A stretch of DNA of 64,000 bases from Hanleya hanleyi (Eukaryota; Mollusca; Polyplacophora; Lepidopleurida; Hanleyidae): the NCBI GenBank assembly GCA_036873755.1, contig JAVTVY010018767.1, positions 1 through 64,000 of the forward strand. Reading direction: 5' to 3'. The notes below the pieces were generated by a model, which had not been told where the DNA came from, did no database searches, and was given only the letters and a program-made list of their open reading frames with translations. Numbering within the stretch: position 1 is the stretch's first letter; each line of letters opens with the position of its first letter. Position numbers and translations under genes: made by a program. Positions 1 through 12,492 of this stretch are shown here, one piece after another.

Positions 1-163
1 AATATTTCCTCCGCGGATATAATCATTTCCTCCGCGGATATATTTCCTCCGCGGATATAATATTTCCTCCGCGGATATAATCATTTCCTCCGCGGATATA
101 ATATTTCCTCCGCGGATATAATATTTCCTCCGCGGATATAATTAATTTCCTCCGCGGGGGAAA
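1..163 (-). repeat. Inverted end of the 20/21-bp CCGCGG satellite
   Basis: About eight units of the satellite found at 3401-8333, here in the opposite orientation (TTTCCTCCGCGGATATA core). It forms the outermost visible part of the left palindrome arm, so the array probably continues beyond the window edge. Seen directly. Confidence 0.9.
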
Positions 164-239
164 TAAACGTGACTTGAGTACTAGAAAGACGGCAAATTCA
201 TTAGCATTTTTGAGGCTGAGGAGTGAGGTTGATGTGCAG

Positions 240-440
240 GTGACGTCACGATGGCGTCACTATGACGTCACATCCGGTGACATCCGGATCAAAGGTCACA
301 TCCGGTCACGTGGCAACCGGGTCACTTCCTGTGACGTCACGATGGCGTCATTATGACGTCACATCCGGTGACATCCGGGTCAAAGGTCACATCCGGTCAC
401 GTGGCATCCGGTAACATCCGGTAACATCCGGGTCACTTCC
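240..440. promoter_or_regulatory. CRE-type TGACGTCA cluster, left palindrome arm
   Basis: Perfect TGACGTCA palindromes lie at 241-248, 263-270, 332-339 and 354-361, interleaved with 'CATCCGG' ETS-like repeats. The cluster is present once in the right arm (3208-3330) and twice here because of the local 91-bp duplication. TGACGTCA is the CREB/ATF site; any function is inferred. Confidence 0.45.
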
Positions 441-546
441 TGTGACGTCGCTTCCGGTCACCTGGCGGCCCAGCAAGAGTTATCTGCCCCTACCTAAGAC
501 CCCAGTGACTTCCAATGTTAATCTCATGCAGGTATGGGAAAGGGGG

Positions 547-774
547 CTTGAAGATGTCTTTGAACGCCACTATGAGATTCGCCCCCGTTTTCGTCCGGAT
601 GGGTACCACCCACGCATACTTCGATAGGATATCGATGCACGTCAAGATATACCGATTCCCATCGTTGTGTTTGGCAAAGGCGCTCATATCGACCAAATCC
701 GCTTGCCACTGGGCATCTATTCCTCCCACGATGACCCGGTTCCGTAGAAAATGGCGACGGACAGATCGATGTAA
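547..774 (-). pseudogene. Polinton integrase fragment, left palindrome arm
   Basis: The minus-strand translation matches residues about 53-128 of the intact EL2 integrase (54478-55551). It covers the start of the rve core with the first catalytic Asp (QADLVDM) and the 'AKHNDGNRYILTCID' and 'SKYAWVVPIRTKTG' stretches. It ends abruptly at the 'KDIFK' point, where sequence switches to the TIR-like motif. The second Asp, the Glu and the chromodomain are absent, so it cannot encode an active enzyme. A mirror copy is at 2891-3118. Confidence 0.85.
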
Positions 775-2890
775 CTATTTTGGGAGTAGCTAATTACGAA
801 TCCGGGATGAAATTTTACATAAAGCGCGTTAAATTAGGATCTGTCTATTGACGCCTGGGTTAAATTGATTTTTAATGAATTTAATTATTTAATAATTAAG
901 GTAAAATTTATTTTCAAAATCTGACCTCGGATTCGTGATCTGCGTTATCCATATTACTTTATGACGAAGTTTAGAGTAATTCGAAACAGTGGAATTGGGT
1001 GCTGCCCATTGAAGCCTGGGTTAAATTGATTTCTAATAAAATTAATTATTTAATAATTAAGATAAAATAAATTTTACAATCTGACCTCGGATTCGTCATC
1101 TACGTCCACGACAATACTTTAGGACGAAGTTTAGTGTAATTCGGAACAGTGGAATTGGGTCTGTCCATTGAAGCCTGGGTTAAATTGATTTTTTGCATGC
1201 AAATTCTACATGTAACGCCGACCCCTAGCATGTTGTGACCGCGAGTTTGCGACACCCATTGCACATCCAAATATGGGTCGCATCTCTATGGATAGCTGAG
1301 GAAATGTAGTTGTGCATAGAGGTACGGGTTTATGTTTTCCAATTAAAATCTCGCAAGCCAAGGTCAAAAGTTAATTTTTGAACTCATTTTGGTACTTTTT
1401 CGGTCGAAATTTTTTGGGTCACCGATTCCTTTCAAATTTGGTGAACTGATAGTACTCACCTAGCTGATTACAGTCAGAATCAGAATTGACGTAGATCTCT
1501 CAGTTTTTTTTTAAAGAATTTTTGAAATACTGAAAATTTGCCATCTATTGGGGCTGAAATGGTCTGAAAAATTGGACCTTCACCGATTGAGCTCAAACTT
1601 CGCACTAAAGTATACTGGAGATCGTAGGTCACGAATATGAGGTCAGATTTGACCTTGACCTTGACCTTCATATTAAAATGGCGATTAGAAAATTTGGGTA
1701 TGACTTTGACCTTAGCGCAAGGTCACAAGATATTGTCGGACGACCTTGATCTTTTGATATGTGATGACCCCGTGACCTCTGAGTTGACCCATGACATGGA
1801 ACTTGACCTTTGACCTTGGGTTTAAAAATGCGATGGTACAATTGGAATGCACTATCGCAAATTTTATCTTGAGGTCAGAGGTCAAGATCAAGGTCATAGG
1901 TCAACTCAGAGGTGACGGGGTCATCACATATCAAAAGGTCAAGGTCGTCCGATAATATCTTGTGACCTTGCGCTAAGGTCAAAGTCATACCCAAATTTTC
2001 TAATCGAGATTTTGATATGAAGGTCAAGGTCAAGGTCAAAACTGACCTCCAGTATAGTTTATTGCGAAGTTTGAGGTCAATCGGTCAAGGTCGAATTTTT
2101 CAGACCATTTCAGTCCCAAGGAGGTATAGATGGCAAATTTTCAGTATTTCAAAAATTCTTTTAAAAAAAACTTAGAGACCTGATTGCAGATTCGTAATCA
2201 GCTAGGTGAGTACTATCAGTTCACCAAATTTGAAAGGAAACGGTGACCCAAAATATTTCGACCGAAAAAGTACCAAAATGAGTTCAAAAATTAACTTTTG
2301 ACCTCGGCTTGCGAGATTTTAATTGGAAAACATAAACCCGTACCTCTATGCACAACTACATTTCCTCAGCTATCCATAGAGGTGCGACCCATATTTGTGT
2401 GTGCAATGGGTGTCGCAAACTCGCGGTCACAACATGCTAGGGGTCGGCGTTACATGTAGAATTTGCATGTAAAAAATCAATTTAACCCCGGCTTCAATGG
2501 ACAGACCCAATTCCACTGTTCCGAATTACACTAAACTTCGTCCTAAAGTATTGTCGAGGACGTAGATGACGAATCCGAGGTCAGATTGTAAAATTTATTT
2601 TATCTTAATTATTAAATAATTAATTTTATTAGAAATCAATTTGACCCAGGCTTCAATGGCCAGCACCCAATTCCACTGTTGCGAATTACTCTAAACTTCG
2701 TCCTAAAGTAATATGGATAACGCAGATCACGAATCCGAGGTCAGATTTTGAAAATAAATTTTACCTTAATTATTAAATAATTAAATTCATTAAAAATCAA
2801 TTTAACCCAGGCGTCAATAGACAGATCCTAATTTAACGCGCTTTATGTAAAATTTCATCCCGGATTCGTAATTAGCTACTCCCAAAATAG

Positions 2891-3118
2891 TTACATCGAT
2901 CTGTCCGTCGCCATATTCTACGGAACCGGGTCATCGTGGGAGGAATAGATGCCCAGTGGCAAGCAGATTTGGTCGATATGAGTTCCTTTGCCAAACACAA
3001 CGATGGGAATCGGTATATCTTGACGTGCATCGATATCCTATCGAAGTATGCGTGGGTGGTACCCATCCGGACGAAAACGGGGGCGAATCTCATAGTGGCG
3101 TTCAAAGACATCTTCAAG
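2891..3118 (+). pseudogene. Polinton integrase fragment, right palindrome arm
   Basis: Mirror copy of the fragment at 547-774, same residues and same end points, open for about 75 codons. The first catalytic Asp is kept and the remainder of the catalytic triad is missing. A substitution (Ala to Ser after 'DMS') separates it from the left arm and EL2. Identical end points in both arms show that the capture came before, or was copied during, formation of the palindrome. Confidence 0.85.
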
Positions 3119-3207
3119 CCCCCTTTCTCATACAGGCATGAGATTAACATTGGAAGTCACTGGGGTCTTAGGTAGGGGCAGATAACTCTTGCTGGGCCGC
3201 CAGGTGA

Positions 3208-3330
3208 CCGGGAGCGACGTCACAGGAAGTGACCCGGATGTTACCGGATGCCACGTGACCGGATGTGACCCTTGACCCGGATGTCACCGGTTGTGACGTC
3301 ATAGTGACGCCATCGTGACGTCACCTGCAC
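3208..3330. promoter_or_regulatory. CRE-type TGACGTCA cluster, right palindrome arm
   Basis: Counterpart of 240-440. TGACGTCA occurs at 3294-3301 and 3316-3323, with 'CGGATGT' ETS-like repeats and an 'ACAGGAAGTGAC' block. Only one copy of the block is present on this side. Function inferred only. Confidence 0.4.
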
Positions 3331-3400
3331 ATCAGCCCCACTCTTCAGCCTCAAAAATGCTAATGAATTTGCCGTCTTTCTAGTACTCAAGTCACGTGGA

Positions 3401-6400
3401 TTTCCTCCGCGGAGAAAATCAATTATACCCGCGGAGGAAATATTATATCCGCGGAGGAAATATTATATCCGCGGAGGAAATACTATATCCGCGGAGGAAA
3501 TGATTATATCCGCGGAGGAAATGATTATATCCGCGGAGGAAATATTATATCCGCGGAGGAAATGATTATATCCGCGGAGGAAATATTATATCCGCGGAGG
3601 AAATGATTATATCCGCGGAGGAAATATTATATCCGCGGAGGAAATATTATATCCGCGGAGGAAATGATTATATCCGCGGCGGAAATATTATATCCGCGGA
3701 GGAAATGATTATATCTGCGGAGGAAATATTATATCCGCGGAGGAAATATTATATCCGCGGAGGAAATGATTATATCCGCGGAGGAAATATTATATCCGCG
3801 GAGGAAATATTATATCCGCGGAGGAAATGATTATATCCGCGGAGGAAATATTATATCCGCGGAGGAAATATTATATCCGCGGAGGAAATGATTATATCCG
3901 CGGAGGAATATTATATCCGCGGAGGAAATATTATATCCGCGGAGGAAATGATTATATCCGCGGAGGAAATATTATATCCGCGGAGGAAATATTATATCCG
4001 CGGAGGAAATGATTATATCCGCGGAGAAAATATTATATCCGCGGAGGAAATATTATATCCGCGGAGGAAATGATTATATCCACGGAGGAAATATTATATC
4101 CGCGGAGGAAATATTACATCCGCGGAGGAAATGATTATATCCGCGGAGGAAATATTATATCCGCGGAGGAAATGATTATATCCGCGGAAGAAATATTATA
4201 TCTGCGGAGGAAATATTATAGCCGCGGAGGAGATGATTGTATCCGCGGAGGAAATATTATATCCGCGGAGGAAATATTATATCCGCGGAGGAAATGATTA
4301 TATCCGCGGAGGAAATATTATATCGGCGGAGGAAATATTATATCCGCGGAGGAAATGATTATATCCGCGGAGGAAATGATTATATCCGCGGAGGAAATAT
4401 TATATCCGCGGAGGAAACGATTATATCCGCGGAGGAAATATTATATCCGCGGAGGAAATATTTTATCCGCGGAGGAAATGATTATATCCGCGGAGGAAAT
4501 ATTATATCCGCGGAGGAAATATTATATCCGCGGAGGAAATGAATATATCCGCGGAGGAAATATTATATCCGCGGAGGAAATATTATACCCGCGGAGGAAA
4601 TATTTTATCCGCGGAGGAAATGATTATATCCGCGGAGGAAATATTATATCCGCGGAGGAAATATTATATCCGCGGAGGAAACGATTATATCCGCGGAGGA
4701 AATATTATATCTGCGGAGGAAATATTATATCCGCGGAGGAAATGATTATATCCTCGGAGGAAATATTATATCCGCGGAGGAAATATTATATCCTCGGAGG
4801 AAATGATTATATCCGCGGAGGAAATATTATATCCGCAGAGGAAATATTATATCCGCGGAGGAAATGATTATATCCGCGGAGGAAATATTATATCCGCGGA
4901 GAAAATATTATATCCGCGGAGGAAATGATTATATCCGCGGAGGATATATTATATCCGCGGAGGAAATATTATATCCGCGGAGGAAATGATTATATCCGCG
5001 GAGGAAATATTATATCCGCGGAGGAAATATTACATCCGCGGAGAAATATTATATCCGCGGAGGTACTTCATTTATCCGCGGAGGAAATATTATATCCGCG
5101 AAGAAATGATTATATCCGCGAGGAAATATTGCTATTCGCGGAGGAAATGATTATATCCGTGAGAAAATATTATATTCTGCGGAGGAAAATATTATATCCG
5201 CGGAGGAATATTAAGTATCCGCGGAGGAAAATGATTATATCCGCGGCAGACATATCCGCGGAGGAAATATTATATCCGCGGAGAAATGATTATATCCGCG
5301 GAGGAAATATTATATCCGGGCGGAGGAAACATTACGACCGCGGAGAAATATTATATCCGCGGAGGAAATTAATTATATCCGCGGAGGAAATATTATATCC
5401 GCGGAGGAAATGATTATATCCGCGGAGGAAATATTATATCCGCGGAGGAAATATTTTATCCGCGGAGAAAATGATTATATCCGCGGAGGAAATATTATAT
5501 CCGCGGAGGAAATATTATATCCGCGGAGGAAATGATTATATCCGCGGAGGAAATATTATATCCGCGGAGGAAATATTATATCCGCGGAGGAAATGATTAT
5601 ATCCGCGGAGGAAATATTATATCCGCGGAGAAAATATTATATCCGCGGAGAAAATGATTATATCCGCGGAGGAAATATTATATCCGCGGAGGAAATATTA
5701 TATCCGCGGAGGAAATATTATATCCGCGGAGGAAATGATTATATCCGCGGAGGAAATATTATATCCGCGGAGGAAATATTATATCCGCGGAAGAAATATT
5801 ATATCCGCGGAGGAAATGATTATATCCGCGGAGGAAATATTATATCCGCGGAGGAAATGATTATATCCGCGGAGGAAATATTATATCCGCGGAGGAAATA
5901 TTATATCCGCGGAGGAATATTATATCCGCGGAGGAAATATTATATCCGCGGAGGAAATGATTATATCCGCGAAGGAAATATTATATCCGCGGAGGAAATA
6001 TTATATCCGCGGAGGAAATGATTATATCCGCGGAGGAAATATTATATCCGCGGAGGAAATATTTTATCCGCGGAGGAAATGATTATATCCGCGGAGGAAA
6101 TATTATATCCGCGGAGGAAATATTATATCCGCGGAGGAAATATTATATCCGCGGAGGAAATGATTATATCCGCGGAGGAAATATTATACCCGCGGAGGAA
6201 ATATTATATCCGCGGAGGAAATGATTATATCCGCGGAGGAAATATTATATCCGCGGAGGAAATATTATATCCGCGGAGGAAATGATTATATCCGCGGAGG
6301 AAATATTATATCTGCGTAGGAAATATTATTTCCGCGGAGGAAATGATTATATCCTCGGAGGAAATATTATATCCGCGGAGGAAATATTATATCCGCGGAG

Positions 6401-8333
6401 GAAATGATTATATCCGCGGAGGAAATATTATATCCGCGGAGGAAATATTATATCCGCGGAGGAAATGATTATATCCGCGGAGGAAATAATATATCCGCGG
6501 AGGAAATATTATATCCGCGGAGGAAATGATTATATCCGCGGAGGAAATATTATATCCGCGGAGGAAATATTATATCCGCGGAGGAAATGATTATATCCGC
6601 GGAGAAAATATTATATCCGCGGAGAAAATATTATATCCGCGGAGGAAATGATTATATCCGCGGAGGAAATATTATATCCGCGGAGGAAATATTATATCCG
6701 CGGAGGAAATATTATATCCGCGTAGGAAATATTATATCCGCGGAGGAAATGATTATATCCGCGGAGGAAATATTATATCCGCGGAGGAAATGATTATATC
6801 CGCGGAGGAAAGATTATATCCGCGGAGGAAATATTATATCCGCGGAGGAAATGATTATATCCGCGGAGGAAATATTATATCCGCGGAGGAAATGATTATA
6901 TCCGCGGAGGAAATATATCCTCGGAGGAAATATTATATCCGCGGAGGAAATGATTATATCCGCGGAGGAATCCGCGGAGGAAATGATTATATCCGCGCAG
7001 GAAATATTATATCCGCGGAGGAAATATTATATCCGCGGAGGAAATATTATATCCGCGGAGGAAATGATTATATCCGCGGAGGAAATATTATATCCGCGGA
7101 GGAAATATTATATCCGCGGCGGAAATATTATATCCGCGGAGGAAATGATTATATCCGCGGAGGAAATATTATATCCGCGGAGTATTATATCCGCGGAGGA
7201 AATATTATATCCGCGGAGGAAATGATTATATCCGCGGAGGAAATATTATATCCGCGGAGGAATGATTATATCCGCGGAGGAAATATTATATCCGCGGAGG
7301 AAATATTATATCCGCGGAGGAAATGATTATATCCGCGGAGGAAATATTATATCCGCGGAGGAAATGATATAATCCGCGGAGGAAATATTATATCCGCGGA
7401 GGAAATATTATATCCGCGGAGGAAATGATTATATCCGCGGAGGAAATATTCTATCCGCGGAGGAATATTATATCCGCGGAGGAAATGATTATATCCGCGG
7501 AGGAAATATTATATCCGCGGAGGAAATATATATCCGCGGAGGAAATATTATATCCGCGGAGGAAATATTATATCCGCGGAGGAAATATTATATCCGCGGA
7601 GGAAATGATCATATCCGCGGAGGAAATATTATATCCGCGGAGGAAATGATTATATCCGCGGAGGAAATATTATATCCGCGGAGGAAATGATTATATCCGC
7701 GGAGGAAATATTATATCCGCGGAGGAAATGATTATATCCGCGGAGGAAATATTATATCCGCGGAGGAAATATATCCGCGGAGGAAATATTATATCCGCGG
7801 AGGAAATGATTATATCCGCGGAGGAAATAATATATCCGCGGAGGAAATATTATATCCGCGGAGGAAATGATTATATCCGCGGAGGAAATATTATATCCGC
7901 GGAGGAAATATTATATCCGCGGAGGAAATGATTATATCCGCGGAGGACATTATATCCGCGGAGGAAATATTATAGCGGAGGAAATGGTTATATCCGCGGA
8001 GGAAATATTATATCCGCGGAGGAAATATTATATCCGCGGAGGAAATGATTATATCCGCGGAGGAAATATTATGTCCGCGGAGGAAATGATTATATCCGCG
8101 GAGGAAATATTATATCCGCGGAGGAATGATTATATCCGCGGAGGAAATATTATATCCGCGGAGGAAATATTATATCCGCGGAGGAAATATTATATCCGCG
8201 GAGGAAATATTATATCCGCGGAGGAAATGATTACATCCGCGGAGGAAATATTATATCCGCGGAGGAAATATTATATCCGCGGAGGAAATGATTATATCCG
8301 CGGAGGAAATATTATATCTGCGGAGGAAATTAT
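3401..8333 (+). repeat. 20/21-bp CCGCGG satellite array (about 4.9 kb)
   Basis: Roughly 240 tandem units of ATTATATCCGCGGAGGAAAT (20 bp) and a 21-bp variant beginning GATTATATCC. The two types alternate in a loose higher-order pattern (21+20+20 = 61 bp, with 21+20 stretches). Units are highly homogeneous apart from point changes and a more degenerate patch at about 5030-5350. Long open frames here are an artefact of the repeat (repeating IISAEE/LYPRRK/YIRGGN peptides) and are not genes. The unit contains the SacII palindrome CCGCGG. Confidence 0.97.
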
Positions 8334-10826
8334 ATTTGGTGTTTTTCAAGAATTTCATAGGTTTTTCTTCGACTTTGTCTCTGTTTTTACGTCGTTGAAC
8401 ACGGAAAATTCGCAGAATATTGCTATGAATTCGCTGAAAATTCAGTTGATTTCTTGGAAAATACAAAGAAAATCTAGAAAATTAAGTTGGTTTCTTCGGA
8501 AATAGAAGAAAAACATAGGAAATCAAAAGAAAACGACAATGGCCCTAACGGGCCACCGTATAATGGCTACTAATATGTTGGCTGCAGAGCCGGAGAATAT
8601 TGGATATTAATATGTTCTGAGAGATAATGTATATGAATACTAATATGGCTGCAGAGCCGAAGAATACTGGTTAAATGTTGGCTGCAGAGCCGGAAAATAC
8701 TGGATATTAATATGATCTGAGAGATAACGTATATAAATACTAATATGGCTGCAGAGCCGAAGAATACTGGTTCGGACCGATTCTTAGCGGCAACTTTGTT
8801 TAATTATCACCATGGACACTCATAATTAAATCTCCCAATAGCCACTCATCCTCCCCATTCACTCAACATTTAATATATCACTCATAGAATTTCTCTCCAA
8901 CCCACTTTCTTTAATAATTGTTCCTGCCCCCAATGCATGTATCGGTGTTGCCCTTCAGAAATACACGACATACCCCATCCTGGCCTGCTTTCCGGAAATC
9001 GGTACAATCCTCCTATTTACTCACCTTTTTTTATGTGTAATTGTCAATACCTCACGATGGAAAAGTTTATCTCCCCTGCTGTATATTTATTTCCATACCA
9101 TTATAGTGATGATTCTATTTGGGCCTTATTGGTGGGACACCCTAAAACAAGCTTCAAGTTCCAAAGTTTCCTAGTTTCCAGTTCCGAAGTTCCAAGTTCC
9201 AGCTCCTTAATTCCAAGCTCCTGTTCCCCCAAGCTCCACCTCCGAAGTTCCAAGTTTCAGTTCCCCCAAGCTCCACCTCCAAAGTTCCAAGCTGCAGTTC
9301 AAAAGTTCCCAGCTCCAAAGCTCCCAGCTCTAACTATCGGATATGATGCACGTCTAGTAGTTGTATAAGTATAACACATTTGCCATCGCCAATCAGTCCA
9401 TTAGTGTTTAGTTCATCTGTCTAGCCTGTTCGAAACTTGTTTTGAATTGCTATGGAGCTCACGGATTATAGTTATGGGGTCACTGAAGAAAATAAGTCGC
9501 ATCTAACACCTACTGGAACCCACTGTTTTGGGATCTGAAGTTTGTGGAAACATCTATCAGGGTAGCACTGATCGGTCAGGGAAAATAACTTTAAACGGAA
9601 GAAAGTGCTGTCCATAATTGTAAGTATATGCAATACTGTCAATTTGTAGAGGAAGATATAGTTTCACAATGTAGGAATATAATTATATTGTAGAGGAATA
9701 GATTACACACTCCAGTCTTATAATTATTTTATCGGTCTCTGTTTGTTTTGTCAAAAAACTTGTTCATGATAGCTATGGGGTCACAGAAACTGACCATCCT
9801 CCTCTCTCAAATTCAAAATCCCATCTAACAGATTTTTGGCGTGGTGTCAGGATAGCTTTGGGATCAGGGGAAGTAAGGGAGGGTACATTACCATGCGTTT
9901 ATGGAGAAATAATAGGATGATTTGCTAAATATTCTATTGAACAGAACTTTTTGAGCTATGTGCGTGTACTAACAAATGTAGAAGTGTGGAAGTTGGACTG
10001 GGGTTATTCGGCCAGCACACCTGTGTTCAATCATCTGGCAATAAGCCGATGATACGCGACCGAACCATCTTTTACAAATGAGATCGGTCATCAGATTTCA
10101 TGTATTCGTCACCAAGAGCATACATGATTGGTACAACAGTCTTTCTTAACTTTGATTGCGTTGGTCAAAGAAAATTTGGTTGAGTGTACCCGGCCTCATA
10201 GTCTCCAACCTAACCACCATAAAATCTATCATAATTCAATCACACCGATAGTTAAAATTCAATCACCCCCTGTCATCCTATTATATTTGATCACCCCCAA
10301 AATCATTACAATGTAGAAATAATAGATTATCTGTATGATTTACAGTAGTTTAGTTCTGTTAAATATGCTCATCCTGTGGAGGCTTCAAATCTGTACATGG
10401 GATTATCAACTTTGTGGACATATCTATCTCAAGTTGCTCCAGCACGTTGATACAGAGAAAGGTCGACCTAACTCTATATAGCAATATCAACACGACATAT
10501 CACTTTGAACCATCCACAGCTGGGAAGGTGTCGTAAATTACAGGAAAACTAACCTTCAAAGCTTCAGCGACCAAGCTCTAAGCTCTGAAGCTCCAAAGCT
10601 CCAAACTTGTAATAATTTTAGTGGTGATATCTATTTGTTTGTACATACGACTACAGTTGTGGTCAAGAGGTCATGAAACTCTTCAGAATAGCTATGGGCC
10701 ACAGAAAATGAGCCCCTCCTCTATAAAATTAAAACAAAAAAGCCAATCCAAAAGATTTTCGGGATCGGGAGGCTGTGCTTGTCAGGTGACATGTAGCTAT
10801 GTAGCTAATCTGGAAAAGTAAGGGAT
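8334..10826. other. Non-coding AT-rich interval with small repeats
   Basis: No convincing gene. Visible structure: two copies of a roughly 100-bp block with 'GGCTGCAGAGCCG' (about 8570-8665 and 8680-8775); a tract of 'AGTTCCAAGCTCC'-type repeats at 9147-9340; and an old diverged direct duplication in which 9730-10290 resembles 10640-11240 at an offset near 940 bp. Short open frames here (for example 8937-9368) arise from the simple repeats. Confidence 0.6.
9730..10290 (+). repeat. Old diverged direct duplication, copy 1
   Basis: Aligns in order with 10640-11240. Shared anchors include 'ATAGCTATGGG', 'GTACATTACCATGCG', 'AATAATAGGATGATTT', 'TTCAATCAT', 'CAAAGAAAATTTG' and 'CGGCCTCATAG'. Many substitutions and indels make it much older than the 7.3-kb duplication, whose left breakpoint falls inside its second copy. 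Confidence 0.65.
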
Positions 10827-12285
10827 GTAGAAGCGGTACATTACCATGCGCTTACTGAGCAATAATAGGATGATTTATTGAATAAACAAAACATTTTGAG
10901 CTCGGTAATTATACTACCAAATCGTAAACTGGGACGATTCAATAAGTTCACCTATGTTCAATCATATGACATTAAGCCGGAGACACATGACCAAATTTTG
11001 TCTGACAGATGGAATATTCATGAAAGATTGTTTTGGCCTTCAGGTTTCTTGTATTCAACACCAAGAACACACAAGACTAGGAGATAACGAATGCTCACAA
11101 CGGTGTTGTGAAATTTGATCATATTTATCAAAGAAAATTTGATCAAGTGTATCCGGCCTCATAGTTTTGAGCAAACCAGTCATAACCTACAGTAAATCCT
11201 ATAATAATTCAGTCATACTGCCAGTAAAATTTCAATCACTCTCCAATCCTTTTGACAACATTTAATACGAATTAATTTGTTATCCTCCAAAATCATTTCA
11301 TTTTAAGGATTTCGCGAGTCTGCGATTCATTATCGTTCGTTGGCATTGTCTTGATTTTCTCTATGTAAGGTGGCCTTTTTCCCCCTTTCGGTGAGGTTCA
11401 GTCGCTGATGTCATAAAACCTGTTCGACCTGTTTGCTCAGTGTCTGCCGCCAAACACACTGAAGCACAAGCTTACTAAAAAAAGTTTCCTTGGCTCTAAA
11501 TTTATGATCTGTTGGTAAATGATACCTTCCTCACATAGTGAGCTGAGCAATTTAAATTATGAAAATTATTTTGTTTTGGCTTCAGTCAAACGTACCAATG
11601 ACGGGAGATAATTTTACAAGCATGTTATAGCACAGGATGTAATACATGCAGACCACGATGCACTTTCTTAAACTGGCGTGAATTCGGACAATGACCTGGG
11701 AAAAGTACAAAAGTGTCAACCTAATACTATGAAAATGTTTCAAATCTAAACTCATGTTTCACGCATAGTCGTCTTAGAAATGCTTCCTTATTTTATGGTG
11801 ACCTAATTTTGCAATTCTCTTTTGATAGATGGGTACCAAATGTCAGTGATATGTTCCTCTGTATATTTTTAACTCCCTGTCCCTGTCTCCCTGCAAGTTA
11901 ACGACACCCCAAAGTTCAGTCCCGCTCATCTATATAATATTTATAACAAAGAAAGACAAGTATAAGATATTACTTGTTTCGTTGTCATACTCTGGTAATA
12001 AAACTCACTGCAAGTATATGTAGGGTAATATCAAGAATATTTTACAGCTTATTATCTTCTACCGGTACATAAAAATCTATATTATTAAGTTATTTCTTGA
12101 GAAATATATTCTCCCAAAGACAAGAGACCCTAGTTAATATCCTGGTGCCAACTGATTCTAACGGCTATTAAAACTGTATTTTTCAGTAATCATGGGAATA
12201 CAGGTAACATAACGCCAGTCAAACAGTTCATGGGTTTTAAATTGTTTTAAGAAGTGCACAATGGTTCCAGTACGCAATTCATGAT

Positions 12286-12492
12286 TACAACACATATAAG
12301 GGAAGTGGGAAGAGGTGCCGACATACTTACAGAGACATGGCTTCACAGTATAGTTTTCTGGTTAACCTATTCTAAAGCACATACCAAGAATCTAGTGATT
12401 CGTGATATGTGTTGTGTCTCAGGTACGCTTTTATTGTACCTGTTCATGTGGCAACATGGATGACATGACCACACGGCCCCTAGCACCGGCAT
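12286..12492 (+). repeat. Internal 210-bp repeat, unit 1 copy A
   Basis: Starts 'TTACAACACATATAAGGGAAG' and ends at 'CCGGCATAA'. The same block recurs at 13648-13862 and, through the duplication, at about 19571-19777 and 20934-21147. Copies A and B differ at a few percent of positions. Short open frames in it (MTWLHSIVFW-like) are repeat artefacts. Confidence 0.8.

Larger units (their letters stand above)
164..3400. repeat. Large imperfect palindrome (fold-back element)
   Basis: The left half reads as the reverse complement of the right half. The symmetry axis is near position 1844, inside a near-perfect inverted segment with essentially no spacer. Matching landmarks are the arm ends (CTTGAGTACTAGAAAGAC near 173 and its complement near 3378), the integrase fragments (547-774 and 2891-3118) and the repeated 'GTGGAATTGGGT' blocks. 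Arms differ by scattered substitutions, and the left arm has an extra copy of a roughly 91-bp block (241-331 and 332-440). The central 400 bp is rich in TGACCT/AGGTCA hexamers. Beyond the arms lie inverted satellite tracts. I read it as a Polinton-derived fold-back or non-autonomous element, because both arms carry integrase sequence joined to a motif (TTAACATTGGAAGTCACT) also present in the EL2 TIRs. Confidence 0.85.

Noticed and set aside
3603..8505. Many overlapping open frames with repeating IISAEE/LYPRRK/YIRGGN peptides, up to 212 codons
   Set aside because: They follow directly from the 20/21-bp satellite and its unit-length mix. No start context, no domain, and all three frames give the same peptides.
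12158..12463. Short proteins encoded by the internal 210-bp repeat (four copies)
   Set aside because: Frames open on both strands of the same repeat, length about 60-87 codons, no domain. Repetition alone explains their 'conservation'.
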